DNA of 64,000 nt from the NCBI GenBank assembly GCA_036936605.1, contig JAUPFV010000002.1:166090813-166154812 (forward strand), written 5' to 3'. This stretch comes from Limnanthes douglasii subsp. nivea. Lineage: Eukaryota > Streptophyta > Magnoliopsida > Brassicales > Limnanthaceae. The first letter of the stretch is position 1; each line of letters starts with the position of its first letter. The notes beneath the pieces are model-generated. The model was not told the DNA's origin. It did no database searches and saw only the letters and a list, made by a program, of their open reading frames with translations. Positions 22,485 through 33,987 of this stretch are shown here, in pieces. Both the position numbers and the translations under genes were made by a program.

Positions 22485-23930
22485 TTTTTTGTTATGTTTT
22501 ATGTACTATTTTGTAATCTTGGCATGTAATCATCATGATTTATTTTCTCTTCTTTTAATGGCTGTTCTTTTATTTTACTTTCTTATGATTGTCTCTTGGT
22601 GAAAATAATCTACAACAAATCAAATCCAACTTCTTAGACAAAACAAAGTTTTTCAACCGTAAATATACACATAAAATACCTTCGTTCCATTTTATGTTCT
22701 TTATGAATTTAAATATTTTGAATAATATTAAATTTAAAGTGTGGGATACGAGAAACCTTGTTGGTATAACATGTCTCAAATAAAATTAGCGTTGATAATT
22801 TTATATTATATTTTTATATTGTAAGACCTTAGAAGCTTAATTCAAATAAATAAATGATATGTAGTATTAAAAAATAAAAAACTGCATGTGTAAAATTTGT
22901 TTGATTAGATCCTTTACATTATTTTTCTAGATATTTTTCATAAAGTATATAGGATTTATTTTTGAATTTACTCTTTTACATTTAAATAAGAGTAAGTTGA
23001 AATAATTAGGTTATTCATAAAAAAATACAGTTGTCATATATATTAATAGATAAAATAAATTTATTCATTAATATAGCTTGTCTAGTATTGTAGTCTAGTT
23101 AGTACGAGTTAGTAAATTTTTAGGGCTGATTCATTACCTAATGCGCATAACCAACTGAAAATGAAGTCATTGATGCAACACTTTTAAATGAGTTAATTAG
23201 AAAGCTTAAGAAAAATAGATATTGCACAAGTCACATGTATAATATTAATAAATAAAAAAAAATTATTCTTTTCAAAGTTTATTTATGTATTGGAATGTCT
23301 TATCACCTATTGACATAAACAAACTAACTCGGCTTCCATTGACGGTTATAAGTATAAGATATTTTGATCAATTGATATATATCTCTAATTTATATATATT
23401 TTTCCAATTAATTTATTAGTTCGTTTAGTTAATAAATTAAATAAAAGAATGATAAAGATAAAAATTCACATTATAAGCTTAAGACTAAAAGAATTCAGAA
23501 ATAAAATATATATAAGAATAAAATAAAATAAATTAAAAACTACGAGATAACAAATTGTTTAAAATAAAATATCAATTACATTTATTATTTAAGAACTCAT
23601 TGATTATATTATGGAAAAGAATCCCAGTTTTCCTTCATATAATTAATGAATGCTAGTTTTTAGGGTTATTTAATGTTAGTGAGAAAATCCTAACACTTAT
23701 ATGCGAAAGTAGTAAAAAAAAATTATTCCGGAAGAAGAAGATGGATCTTATTACATTACTCTAGATCTCTATATGTACTACTTTTGGCTGTTACAACATC
23801 ATTTATTACGTGAACTCATTTATTTTGCACGTAGACCATAACTGTTACTAATGGTCCTAAATTCGTGGCCATTATTATGAGAGTTATGGTCTTCGTGGGC
23901 TGACTCAGTTAATGCGCTTGACTATTAACA
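22485..23930. other. AT-rich sequence with the second copy of a dispersed repeat
   Basis: 23440-23670 is the second copy of the repeat at 19260-19500. The rest is AT-rich with no recognisable gene. The 64- and 69-codon frames at 22570-22783 lie on both strands of the same segment and are low complexity. Confidence 0.5.
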
Positions 23931-25229
23931 ATGTTGGTCGTTTCTTGGTTTCTTCTGCTTTATTCACGCGCGCTCGGTCTTCTGATTTCTGCTCGGTCTC
24001 GAGCACGCTCAGGTTCTTCTTGGTTTGATTTAAGTCTGCTCATTTTATCTCTGCTACATATGTGCGCTATGATCCGAGCGAGCTCTAATTCAAGCTTGCA
24101 CCTTTCCTCTGGTCCTTCTTTATCTTATTTATATCTAGTCGGCTCGGTTTCAGACTTAGTGAGATCTTTCGGCTTGGTCTTGCTAAGTATGCATTGTCAT
24201 AATCTTTTCATCATATCTATTATTGTACTGTTATGGATATCTACAACCTCATCATTTACCAAACACTGAAAATAATTCGTAACCAGTATTCAACATCAAC
24301 CGAGGTACGGGTCGGCTTTCACACGGATGATAGTCATGCTTTCACACGGACGACGCCTAGCTCTTCCACTAATGCCTTTGTCCTTGCATTAATTTGTTGT
24401 ATGGTTCTATTTCATATAATATCCTTCAACTATAGCTCTTCTTTAAATAGTACCCTCGATTATCACTTTATAATCGAGGGTATGCCCGATCATAATCTTT
24501 TCTTCACATCTATTGTTGTGCTGTTATGGGTATCTACGATCTCATCAGGGCTCCCCCTAATCCATGGAGTAATTGTGCAACAGTTTCTAGATGGAATAAA
24601 ATCTTGAATTTTGTTCGATGTGAAGAAAGTGTTTGAAAGACGTGGCAATGTGTTGATGTGATAGGGCATGCCTGTGACGTGTGAAGGTAGATTTAATATA
24701 CTGACAAGTTGATTTGGAATAGTAATTTAGTCGTTTAGTCTCCCAATAAATGATTTGACATAAATTAACGTCTCGGGGCGGTTGAGTTACGAGTATATTA
24801 AATCCAAAAAGCGAGTACGAGGAGTTTCTTCATAATACTTCGTAACCTATTTTGGATTTTGCATTCAAAAGAAAAAAATTGTGCTTCTTTATTTGTTGAA
24901 GAAGGAGAAAAATAAAGTGTCCATTTCGTACGGATGGAGATCAACGTTGGTTGCTTTCTAGGTTTTGCATTTGCTTCTTCTTTGTCGGCGAAGAGAAACA
25001 AAGAACTCGCTTACAGCTATGTTTAGTTTGTTTTAATACTCTGCTATGTGTCGTGGGTTTTACTAAAATAGTGTGGTACCTATAGTTTTAGGGCATTATA
25101 TCCTTTTGGTGTTGTTTATGAGATTCTAGTCTTTTGATGTTATACTGTAGAAGGACTTCCTTGTCAATGAAACTGAACCTTGTGGATTAGGATAATTCCA
25201 AATTCTGATAAGTGTTGTAGGGTTGTAGA
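23931..25229. other. probable 3' region of TatH, non-coding, with short direct repeats and a hairpin
   Basis: Open frames here (23931-24607) are rich in serine and leucine without motifs. A 57-bp direct repeat pair (24198-24254 and 24491-24547, start CATAATCTTTTC.TCA) flanks a perfect 13-bp inverted repeat, TACCCTCGATTAT at 24451-24463 and its complement at 24470-24482, with a 6-nt loop. The position is downstream of the TatH integrase on the minus strand and upstream of the antisense frame on the plus strand. The TatH 3' LTR was not recognised. Confidence 0.4.
24451..24482. repeat. short hairpin
   Basis: Perfect 13-bp arms (TACCCTCGATTAT and complement) around the loop CACTTT. There is no T-run after it, so it is not a typical terminator; its meaning is unknown. 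Confidence 0.8.
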
Positions 25230-27530
25230 CGGTTAAACCATAACGCCCAAGAAAGGTGTAAGGAAGAAAGTTGTGGAAGTTGTTGAATCAGAGTATGAGA
25301 GTGCCCAATTTTTGGAGGAATATTTTGCAAAAATCACAAATATAGGTATTTGACTGAAAGTTTTGTACTGGAATTTAGGGCTAGGTATGGTGCGCCCGAT
25401 GATGTGATGATTAGGGCGCCTTGTTCGAGAGATCAGTCATATACTACTAAAGAAGGTGAAACGTGTCTATACACCACTATCTTTGACTGGGGTTTACGTC
25501 TCCCCTTGCCCACATTAATTAGGGATTTTTATAGTTTTATCAGGATATGGCCGACTCAACTTACGGCGAACGGAGGGAGAACTTTATTAAGGATAACAAT
25601 TAGCTCTCTATTTTTTAGGATACCTATCTGCCTAACTATTTCTTAGCATCAATAGAAGTATGTAAGCTAGCGCGCTCACCATTATTTTATCTACAATTAA
25701 CCGAGGAAAATCATATAGTCACCTCTGACAAAACCTGGAAATATAGGTTTATTTATGTTTCTGGAAATTGGGAGCATGAAAATGCTAAGATGAATTTGCA
25801 ATTAGAAAGGCGTTGGAGAGCAAAATGTAAGGGGGTTTGTAGTTTTTTATAATTTTTAATGTCCTTAATCATTTTGTTAGTTGTTGACAACTGAAGTAAA
25901 TATCAAGTATGGTGGAAAGAATGCCATCCCAAAGGCTCGGAAAATATTCTGGCGAAGCTAGCCCAACTGCTAACATTGCTTGTGGAGTGGAGCCAACACA
26001 AGTGTTTGTGTAATAAATTATTTGAACTTCGGGCTGTGGCGGATTCCTGAGTTGCATATTTCAAAGGACGGTACAGTGATCATGAGTAAGAGCGGTGAGA
26101 CAACGAAATTGGAGAGATTGCATGCCCTTATGGAGAAGAGGTATGAGAAGAAGAACAATATTAGCCTTGGGCTGTTGGTGCCACAAGGGCGAAGGGCCCA
26201 ATAGACAAATGGGTCGTCTTTTACTATAGAGGGTGCTGATAAAGATGGCCGAGGTGGATGGTCGAGGTCCAATACGGGAATTGCCCAACATTGTGGAGGA
26301 GACAGAGGGTGGAGAGGGGACTGCTCTCCCTCGCGAAAAAGAGGTTGACATGGATAATTTTCTACTGACGAAGAAAAGTAAAGTAATGATAAATGTCGTA
26401 TCATTTTCTCAACATAAGATGGTGTTGGTCGATAAGGTGGTGGTTGATGGTAAGTTGGGCGGTGATGAAATTAATGCGCCCCAGTTCATGAAGCAAATTT
26501 ACCCCGCGATTAGCAATTTGGAAGTGTGGTGATTGAGGGGGCGACAAGGTGCATGATTCAAAGGGACTTGTTAAAGATGTGGATGGGAAGGAAAACAAGA
26601 AGGAGATACCCCTGTAGTGGCGCAACAGATGAAGAACTTTGTTCATGAGGGTCCGGTTCGACATTGGTGAATGTGGTGTTTCCTGCGAACCCACCCTCAC
26701 CACAACAAAGTGGTGGAGCCGGGGAAGAGGTCCAAGTGCCCGAGGGTGTTCCTTGGCTTATGCTAGTGATGCCAAAGGCTTCCCATATGATGATTGACCA
26801 GCTCCGCTATGGCTCAGACTTGTCGTTTTATAACACGATGCCAATGAATGAGATTCTGCAACGACAGCTGTAGTTGGCAATAGAGGTAGTTTGAGCTTGT
26901 GCCCCATTTGTATTATATGTTTTTTTGTTATTTTAAAGTGGAGAACATAGTGAGATGGTCAGTTTATGTTTGCTGGAGCAGATACAATATAATTTGGTTG
27001 CGCTCGCTTATCGCCGGATCTCCCATGTTGATTATGCATTGATGGAGAAGTGGAAACCGAAACCATTGTTTTTCAGCTCGGTTCAGGGTTTGGCAACAGA
27101 ATTGGCGCGATTTAAGAATGCCTACGGCTCGGTGAAGCAACGCTTGGATAAGGCCATGAAAGAGAACGATGATCTTCATAAACAGCTACTCGGTGCTCGT
27201 GAAGAGAGGGACACTATACGCAAACGTGGCCTAGAAATTATAAGCCGTACAACTTTGCTATCTGCTCAAAATAACGAGCTGGTGACGAAAAATAACACTT
27301 CGATAGCTCAGAATTCGAGGCTGCTTTATTAAAATGTAAGTCAGGGTGGTAGGGTAGAAGAACAAGCTGAGAAGATAGCAAATTTAATAGTGAAGATGGC
27401 AGACCAAAAGACACAGCTCGTTAACGCTCAGAAAGAAAGGGAGAACGAGTGAGCAACTATGAAGAGGCATGCTTCTGATGACCTTATTCATAGGGAGAAT
27501 CAGGAACCACGCTTGTGTGATTGATACTTT
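25230..27530 (+). pseudogene. antisense ORF of TatH, 'putative gypsy type transposon' (Transposase_28) family
   Basis: Plus-strand frames from about 25230 give SYTTKEGETCLYTTIFDWGL, RLPLPTLIRDFYSFIRIW and PTQLTANGGRTLLRI (25436-25600), then a FIYVSGNWEHENAKMNLQ region (about 25750-25800). These resemble the conserved part of the Transposase_28 family, whose function is unknown. A probable intron lies near 25830-25890. Further on, 26955-27332 is open for 125 residues and strongly heptad-like (LATELARFKNAYGSVKQRLD, then a KENDDLHKQL region): a coiled coil. It continues after a stop at about 27330 to 27530. It runs opposite to the TatH integrase. Such antisense extra ORFs between integrase and the 3' LTR are known for some Tat elements. 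Several stops suggest decay. Confidence 0.55.
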
Positions 27531-27559
27531 TTAGGGAGTACGGTATTGTGGTGTTTTGG

Positions 27560-28196
27560 TGATATGTGCGTTTATACTTTTGATCGTTGTATTCAAACTT
27601 TCTTTGCAAGATCGACCACACTAAGGCTCATTGTTGTACGATTTTCTCTGCGTCAGTGACCAACTCTGGCCAATAGTAGCTAGCAAGTAGGAATCTGTAA
27701 ATAAGACTTTCATGGTTGCAATGTGCTCCTACCTCACCAGAATATAAATCATGGATGACAGCTTTGTCATTATCCAAGCAGCGTAGTAATGGCCGGGTCG
27801 CGCTTTTTCGATATAAAACCCCATCGAGTATGCAGTATTTGATGGTGCATACATGTAGCGCTCGGACGAGGGCTTTATCTGATGGTAACGTTCCAAGGGT
27901 GAGCTAGAGTAGAGACTGGTTCATCCAATCAGTAGAACTGTTGATTGAACATACCTGGATCGGTTGGAGCGGTACTAGGCTGTTCTTGGGTAATCATTAG
28001 CGGGTGCTTTGCCGCCACGGTTGCTTTCGCCAAAGAATCTGTTGTGGAATATGCGAGGCAATGTCCTTTTTCATAGTGAACATCGTGAAAATCACCCCTC
28101 ACATTCTATTAGGATTGTAAGATAGCTTCGCGTTTCTTCTTTTTTTGCATCATATACTCACTTAACCTGATTTATAACCAATTGTGAATCCGATTA
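27560..28196 (-). mobile_element. TatH: second Tat-family element, end of archaeal-type RNase H and start of integrase
   Basis: From 28196 downward the minus strand reads DSQLVINQVK-stop-VYDAKKEE, the hallmark motif of the Tat extra RNase H. The linker follows (DALAKATVAAKHPLMITQ, about 28030-27980), then the integrase zinc-binding region: LPSDKALVRALHVCTIKYCI, DGVLYRKSATRPLLRCLDND, CNHESLIYRFLLASYYWPEL and TDAEKIVQQ (27900-27620). The sequence differs from TatA/B/C, so it is another family. The TatB LTR begins at 28197, exactly where this frame stops, so TatB is inserted in it. Upstream domains should lie right of TatB but are not found, probably lost with the TatB 3' part. Confidence 0.8.
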
Positions 28197-28516
28197 TGAT
28201 AAGGAAATAAAAATCTATGGACTAAAGTTTAAACAGTAAAATGTTATGTAATAGAAGGTAAAGTTAGACGAGGAATTAAGAATATGTATTTTAGTCAAAG
28301 ACTAAGAAGAGTACAATTTACTCTTTTATGCAACTATTTTCAGTTGTAAGCTAAGTCTTTGCGCCTCTATATAAACCAAAGTTGAACTAATAAAGGGGTT
28401 GGATTTCTGAATTAGATCACTTGCATATTTTAATTTTCTCTCACTAGAATCTATTTTCTCTTTAAAACTCTTATTCTCTTGTTTACTAAGGCAATTCTAA
28501 ATAATCAAACTCATCA
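28197..28516 (+). mobile_element. TatB 5' LTR
   Basis: 320 bp from TGATAAGGAAATA to CTCATCA, followed by three bases and the primer site. A TATA element (CTCTATATAAACC) lies at about 28363-28375, and pyrimidine-rich U5 sequence follows. TatC (305 bp) and TatA (remnant) have the same start and TATA position. Confidence 0.85.
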
Positions 28517-28519
28517 AAT

Positions 28520-28538
28520 TTGCGACTCCACTAGAGAC
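28520..28538 (+). promoter_or_regulatory. TatB primer-binding site
   Basis: TTGCGACTCCACTAGAGAC lies 3 bases after the LTR, in the same place as TGGCGACTTCATTGGGGAC in TatC. It fits the TGGCGACTCC-type sites of Tat/Ogre elements, probably complementary to the 3' end of a tRNA-Arg. The second base has mutated (TTG instead of TGG). Confidence 0.7.
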
Positions 28539-28609
28539 GGCTGACAATCAGTGTCTATTTTACCAATTCAAATTTTATTAACCTTGGAAAGCGATCTTGA
28601 AACTTTGCG

Positions 28610-30060
28610 ATGAATCCCGAAAATTGCCCGTTGGTTCAATCAACAATTGAAACGTTAAGAGAAGGTTTGCTGGGGAATGTAAATAGACTAGAAGGATCTG
28701 TTTCGATTCAAACTCAATCTGATATGGAAATGCGTATGAACCAGCTATTGGATAAGATAAACGCATTAAATGAGAAATGTGAGCAAAGAGAGCAAGAAAT
28801 TCAATCGGTAAAGCTGAAGTCTGAAGTGAGACAAATGAATGAGCAAATTGAAATTGGAAACCAATCTGATCGATCTTGTATTGATCGTCAGATCATGAAT
28901 GAGCAAAAAAAAGCATGCTTCGAAGCTCCAAAATAGTGTTATTCTTCTCGAAAAGAAAATAAGGATAAGAAAAAGTGTGTCACATCTAGTGACGAGGAGG
29001 TTGAGAGCTTTGGCTCAGGTTTTAAAAGGTATAGGGGTTCTTCAAAGGAAGAGAAGGAACAACCTCAAAAATATAAGAAAGAGCACAGATATACGACGGA
29101 CAATGAGCCTCAATGTTTGGGGAAATCTAATTGGTGTGAGGGGAACACTTCGAATCAGTACGTTGAGGCTGATCGGAATTTTTACGCCGTCATGGAAACT
29201 GAAGATCAGTACGTGCAACGTGTCGATTGGAGGAATTATCTCATGAGCATTGAAATCGGATCTATTATGCTTTCGAAGCTTTTGATATCTCCAAGGTTGA
29301 AAAGTTCAATGGGCTGCAGGATCCAGACGATCACATCGAGCAATTAAAAATTACATGATGAACTTCGAAGATGATGACATGCTGGTGTATCGTGCTTTCT
29401 CACAGACTTTTAAAAGAGCTGCTTTTAATTGGTACAACCGGATTCCGAGGGGATCCATTTCAAATTTTAGAGACTTTCATACTGCTTTTCGAAGGCTATT
29501 TGTTGGTAGCAAAGAGATGAGAGAAAATGGTGATACGATTATCCAATGCAAGCATGCAGTTGGAGAAAAATTGAAGGATTACACAAAATGATTTGTTTTG
29601 ACAAAGAAAAGTTTGGATAACTATGATGAGGGAGTTGTGATGGCAGCTTTTTGCCAACGTTATTGCCCAGGGAACTTGCTAATGAGACAACAAATATGAG
29701 GGCTTTAACTTTTGGAGCATTAATGGCCCAAGTTAACATCAGGTTAAAGTTGAAGAATCAACAAGGGTCCGAGGAAGACTACTTAACGTTCCAAAGAATT
29801 CAGGACAAGTGTCCCATAACCAAGGGCAATCTTCAATGCCAGTCAGCAGGCACGTCCGAGGAATAACAATTTGCCATCTCGAACCGGGAAAATATTCAAA
29901 TCAAGCCCCATTGTACAACTACAACAGGTCGAGGCCGAATCAGTGGATAAGGCCAGAGTATTATGCAGATTTAACTGAAAGTGTGGCTTTAATTTTTGAT
30001 AAAACTAAGAGTTATGTGAATTTCAGGAAACCCGGACCAATCAACAGGTAAGAGAGGAAC
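28610..30060 (+). pseudogene. TatB gag
   Basis: The start MNPENCPLVQSTIETLREGL is open for 108 residues (28610-28936) and includes a glutamate- and lysine-rich coiled stretch. After a stop it continues in other frames: NWCEGNTSNQYVEADRNFY (29117 on), MMNFEDDDMLVYRAFSQTF and YNRIPRGSISNFRDFHTAF (29355-29591), LANETTNMRALTFGALMAQV (about 29670), and RPEYYADLTESVALIFDKTK (about 29945). This is the Tat Retrotrans_gag domain and its C-terminal extension, matching TatA 6339-5089. At least four frame changes or stops are present. Confidence 0.85.
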
Positions 30061-30139
30061 GAAACAATAAATTCTGGAGATATCACAATGATATTGGACA
30101 TGACACCAATGACTGCATTGATTTGAAAAAAGAAGTCTA

Positions 30140-31020
30140 AATATTGATTGAGAATGGAAAGCTTTTTGACTTATGTGAAGTCACAGGGAAACACATCAAA
30201 AAATGCAGCATCAAATTCACAGTCGACCAACCCAAATACACAAGATGAAAATTTGATTATTCTTGATTCAAAGGTTGATGAGTTTTATGCTGTTTTCGAG
30301 TATTTGGATAGGGATCTAGATATGTTAATTTTGATGTTTGTCGAAGAGCCAATAAAGAAAGGAAATGTTGGAAGTCTGTGTGAGTATTTCGAGTCGTTGG
30401 CCATTTTTGGAGGTGATTTAATGACTTGTAATACTGATAGTTCAAGAAAGACACATGTTGTTAATTTGACAACTTAAATTGAGGGGAGAATGTCCACTCA
30501 TTTGTATGACAAGAAGGATATTCCTTTTATTTTGTTTGATAAGGATGAGTTGCGAGGTACAACGGGACCGCATGAAGACACGATAGTTATCGGGGCAGAC
30601 GTTCTTGGTGTTGAAATTTGACGTGTGCTTATAGATACCAAGAGTTTCGCGAATGTACTTTTCAAAGCAACATATGACATGATGCACAATCCTCCTCAAA
30701 TTTCTTAGTTACATTGCACAATTATTAGTTTCACTGGTGTGACAACACGGGTAATACGAGAATTCGAGGGGGATGTGAGTTTAGGAAAAGGACCCTTCAA
30801 GAACAAAGTTCTAGTGCTCTTTATGGTGGTGAACTATCCCACAAGTTACAACGCCATTTTTGTAAGGTCTTGGTTGTTAAGAATGTATGGCGTTGTGTCA
30901 ACAGTTCACCAATGCTTTAAGTACGTGGTTAGAGACCGTGTGGGAGTCGTTCGAAGCGAACAAAAAGTTGCAAAAGAATGCTATGCCATTGCACTTCGGA
31001 TTTGAGGATCCAACATTGGA
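30140..31020 (+). pseudogene. TatB gag-protease linker and protease
   Basis: 30148-30477 is open for 109 residues (SLCEYFESLAIFG near its end), the linker also seen in TatA. The protease follows: LIDTKSFANVLFKATYDMM at about 30631-30687, where TatA has LIDTGSSANVLFKATYDRM. The active-site glycine is lysine, so it would be inactive even without the stops. 30739-31005 continues with REFEGDVSLGKGPF and SYNAIFVRSWLLRMY. Confidence 0.8.
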
Positions 31021-31329
31021 GATATGATGAATGAATAAAAATCAGAGGGGTTGAACTCGAAGTATGATGAAAAGGTTGACGATCCGAGGGAAACTCCAGG
31101 GTCCTTAACAATAAGGGATGAGATTGAGGAGTATACTTTTTCTGAGAGAAAATCACTTCGAATAGGAACCTTATTGAGCCCACTTCTGCGTCAACGACTG
31201 TTATAATTTGTTTCTTATAATTTGGACATTTTCACTTGGAAAACGGAGGATGTGATAGGTGTGCCGATCAAAGTAATCTATCATAGTTTAGCTGTTAATT
31301 GAAAGGTGAAGCCGATAATTCAAAAAAGA

Positions 31330-31920
31330 AGGGCATTTTCATTAGAAAAAGCAGAATCAATTGTTTCCGAAGTGGATCCTTTATCCAAGATCGGACATAT
31401 AAGGGAGTCATAGTATCCCTTATGGATGACAAATCCAGTAGTGGTCAAGAAGAAGAACGAAAAGTGGAGAATGTGTGTGGATTTTACAAACTTAAATCGA
31501 GCATGTCCTAAATACTCATTTCCTATTCCTCGAATAAACCAGTTGATTGATTCCACTTCGGGTAAAAAATATTAACTTTCATGGATGCTTTTGCAGGATA
31601 TAATCAGATCCAGATCGATCTGAAGGATCAAGAATGTACGACCTTCGTCACTAACAAGGGTTTACATTGCTATAAGGTTATGCCTTTTGAATTGAAAAAT
31701 GCCAGAGCCACTTATCAAAGATTAATGAATAAAGGATTTGCCACTCAGATTAGAAGAAACATGGAGGTGTATATCGATGACATGGTGATAAAGAGCTTAG
31801 TGGACGATGCACACTTGGAAGATTTAGAGGAGACATTTTTTTAATTAAGGGCAATAAGGTTGAAAAGCTTAATCCTGAGAAGTGCACTTTTTGAGTTCGA
31901 TCAGGGAAGTTCTTGGGTTA
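31330..31920 (+). pseudogene. TatB reverse transcriptase
   Basis: Frames give EKWRMCVDFTNLNRACPK-like residues (about 31455-31510), then from 31581 an open stretch with FAGYNQIQIDLKDQECTTF, VMPFELKNARATYQRLMNKG and the catalytic YIDDMVIK (about 31770). DDAHLEDLEETFF then ends at a stop at 31842. It matches TatA RT closely; VMPFEL carries an unusual glutamate where glycine is conserved. Confidence 0.85.
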
Positions 31921-31989
31921 TGTTATCAGTAAAAGAGGGATAGAAGCTGACCCAGAACTATTGAAAGCTGTAGAAGCAATGAATTCACC

Positions 31990-32666
31990 TCGAACCATCA
32001 AAGAAGTGTAAGTTTTGACGGGAAGGTTAGCAGCACTTAATAAATTTATCTCTAGATTTTCTGATAAATGGTTTCCTTTCTTTCAAATGTTGCGCGGTAC
32101 AAAAACGTTTGAGTGAGCTTCGGACTATGAAGCGGCATTTACAAGCATCAAGAATTTATTATCATCACCATAGATTTTATCAAAGCCTCGAAGTGGAGAA
32201 CAACTCTTTTTATACATTGTGGTATCGGATTTTGCAGTAAGTGCAGTATTAATAAGTAAATATTCAGGAATTCCGAAGCTGGTGTACAATGTCAGCAAAA
32301 GTTTGGTGCCGCAGAAAAGAGATATTTGAAGCTCGAGAAGTTAGCATTAGCATTGGTGGTGGCTGCTTGAAAGATGCGACCTTATTTTCAAGCCCATACC
32401 ATTGAAGTTCGAACTTCATTTACCTTAAAAATATTTTGTAACATCCTGATATTTTGAGGAGAATGACAAAGTGGTCAGTGGAGTTGGGAGATTATGATAT
32501 ATTTTTCACACCTCGAATTACAATTGAAGCTCAAGCTTGGCAGGTTTTCTCGTTGAATTTCATTCGAGCAGATCAGATATAAAAGACAGTGAAGATGTTT
32601 TACCAGTAAATTCGATGTGGATTGTTCGAATAGATGGTGGATCTAGTATTTTGGGATGCAACGCTG
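31990..32666 (+). pseudogene. TatB RNase H and start of the second RNase H
   Basis: Broken frames contain the thumb/connection region (GRLAALNKFISRFSDKW-like, 32020-32070), ARPYFQAHTIEVRTSF-like residues (about 32370-32430), MTKWSVELGDYDIFFT (about 32463-32510) and FLVEFHSSRSDIKDSEDVL (32546-32600). Then SMWIVRIDGGSSILGCNA begins the Tat extra RNase H with its aspartate intact. The frame stops at 32666 at the junction with MULE sequence. Confidence 0.75.
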
Positions 32667-32868
32667 CTTTGGTGAAGCTTGAGGCACATCTACGGTCGAT
32701 GATCCCACAATACCAGTACCTGTACAAGGACAACAAGATGGAACGTATACCCAAATACCTGTAAGTCTCATCTACTTTTAAATGTAAATTACTGTTTTAA
32801 ACACTTCTTAATTATGTTTATTGTTTTAAAAACAGTTGAAGAGGGCAAGAATTGGAAATTCAGGAGTT
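32667..32868 (+). pseudogene. possible MULE transposase C-terminus
   Basis: One frame reads STVDDPTIPVPVQGQQDG then TYTQIP, reaches a donor at about 32760 (CCT|GTAAGTCTC), and after a 75-bp intron (acceptor AACAG at 32835) continues LKRARIGNSGV and stops at about 32868. Splicing in phase and the basic KRAR tail look like the end of a real protein; plant MULE transposases often end this way. No catalytic domain remains, so the assignment leans on context. Confidence 0.4.
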
Positions 32869-33579
32869 TAGTCAGATGTAAGTGTGGTTGAGTGTTGTTA
32901 AATCCATTTCTTATTTAGTTGGCTGACTTTGGTTGAATTTGATTGAGTGTGGTTGAATAAAGTTGATTTTGGTTGAGTGTATTTATATGTGGTTGATTGT
33001 GTTGTGTTGTGGTTGCATGTGCTGTGGTCCCAATAAGGCTTTATTTATATTTGTATGCCTTTATGCATGGAAGGGTAATCTATTGTGTTGATAGAAGACG
33101 AGACATGATGCATAGAAATGTGGTCCCAACTGTAAGTTTTGAACTTTTTATATAAAGTAGTTTTGGACATATTAGACAAGTTGTGTGGGGAATCTAACTG
33201 TTCTTTATTTGTTTGATAAATAGGCTACTACACCCTCCTTTTTTTTCATCTCAAAACAACATCACATCCCCACATAACAGTTGGGTGAGGACAGAAAATA
33301 TGCAACAGTATAAGGAAGCAACACAGGCATCAGCTTTGACGGGAAGCAAAACAGTAGGTTTTTTGTATTAGCCGGTGAGGTTATTTTTGTTGTTTTTTAC
33401 CTTCGGTAGCTTAATGTAATGGATGAGAGTGGGCTGTTGTAGTTGTTTCTAAGGTTATTGTTTGTGTTAACATTAAGACTTGATATTTTTGTATTGGAGA
33501 TTGGAATATGATGTTGGGAAATGGATTAGTCTTGTGTTACAAGTTGTAATATATTTGTGTTGTAGTCTCAATTGCATGT

Positions 33580-33840
33580 AAATTACAGATCGATTGCATG
33601 TAAAATACAGGTCTATAACATGGATATTTAACAACATAAATACAACAACATTACAGGTCTATAACAGGTCTATTTAACAACAAAAATTACAGGTCGATTG
33701 CATGTAATATACAGGTCTTGAGTCTCAAAATATTACAAAAATATTACAGGTCTATTTAACAACATAAATACAGCAACATTACAGGTCTATAAAAGAAATT
33801 TAACAACAAAAAATTATAGGTCGATTCAAATTAAATTGCC
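33580..33840. repeat. degenerate repeats of TACAGGTCTAT in the MULE
   Basis: TACAGGTC or AACAGGTC followed by TAT or GAT recurs at least eight times in about 250 bp (for example 33606, 33652, 33664, 33688, 33710), with TTTAACAACAAAAAT between copies. It lies between the two convergent genes. Confidence 0.75.
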
Positions 33841-33987
33841 AAAGACTACAAAACATTGTTCTCTTGACTTCTACCTATGAAGCAAGTTCAAAATACAACA
33901 ACACTTTGCAGTACCTTATAAAATTAACATGCCGATTACCTATTACAGTAGCTTCTACATGTGAGTCTCTCAACTGAAATTTGAAAA

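Larger units (their letters stand above)
28197..32666 (+). mobile_element. TatB: Tat-lineage element, 3'-truncated
   Basis: LTR, primer site, gag, protease, RT, RNase H and the first residues of the second RNase H run in plus orientation, all closely related to TatA. It ends at about 32666 after GSSILGCNA, where MULE sequence begins, so the rest of the second RNase H, integrase and 3' LTR are missing. Frames are broken by indels and stops. It is inserted in TatH at 28196/28197. Confidence 0.85.

Noticed and set aside
22197..22529. 110-codon plus-strand open frame
   Set aside because: It runs antisense through the SINE and its T-rich tail; the residues come from the SINE body, with no protein family pattern.
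26018..26703. Minus-strand open frames of 96-128 codons (26404-26018, 26703-26401)
   Set aside because: They lie opposite the plus-strand Transposase_28-type frame, have low-complexity proline/serine composition, and match no element domain.
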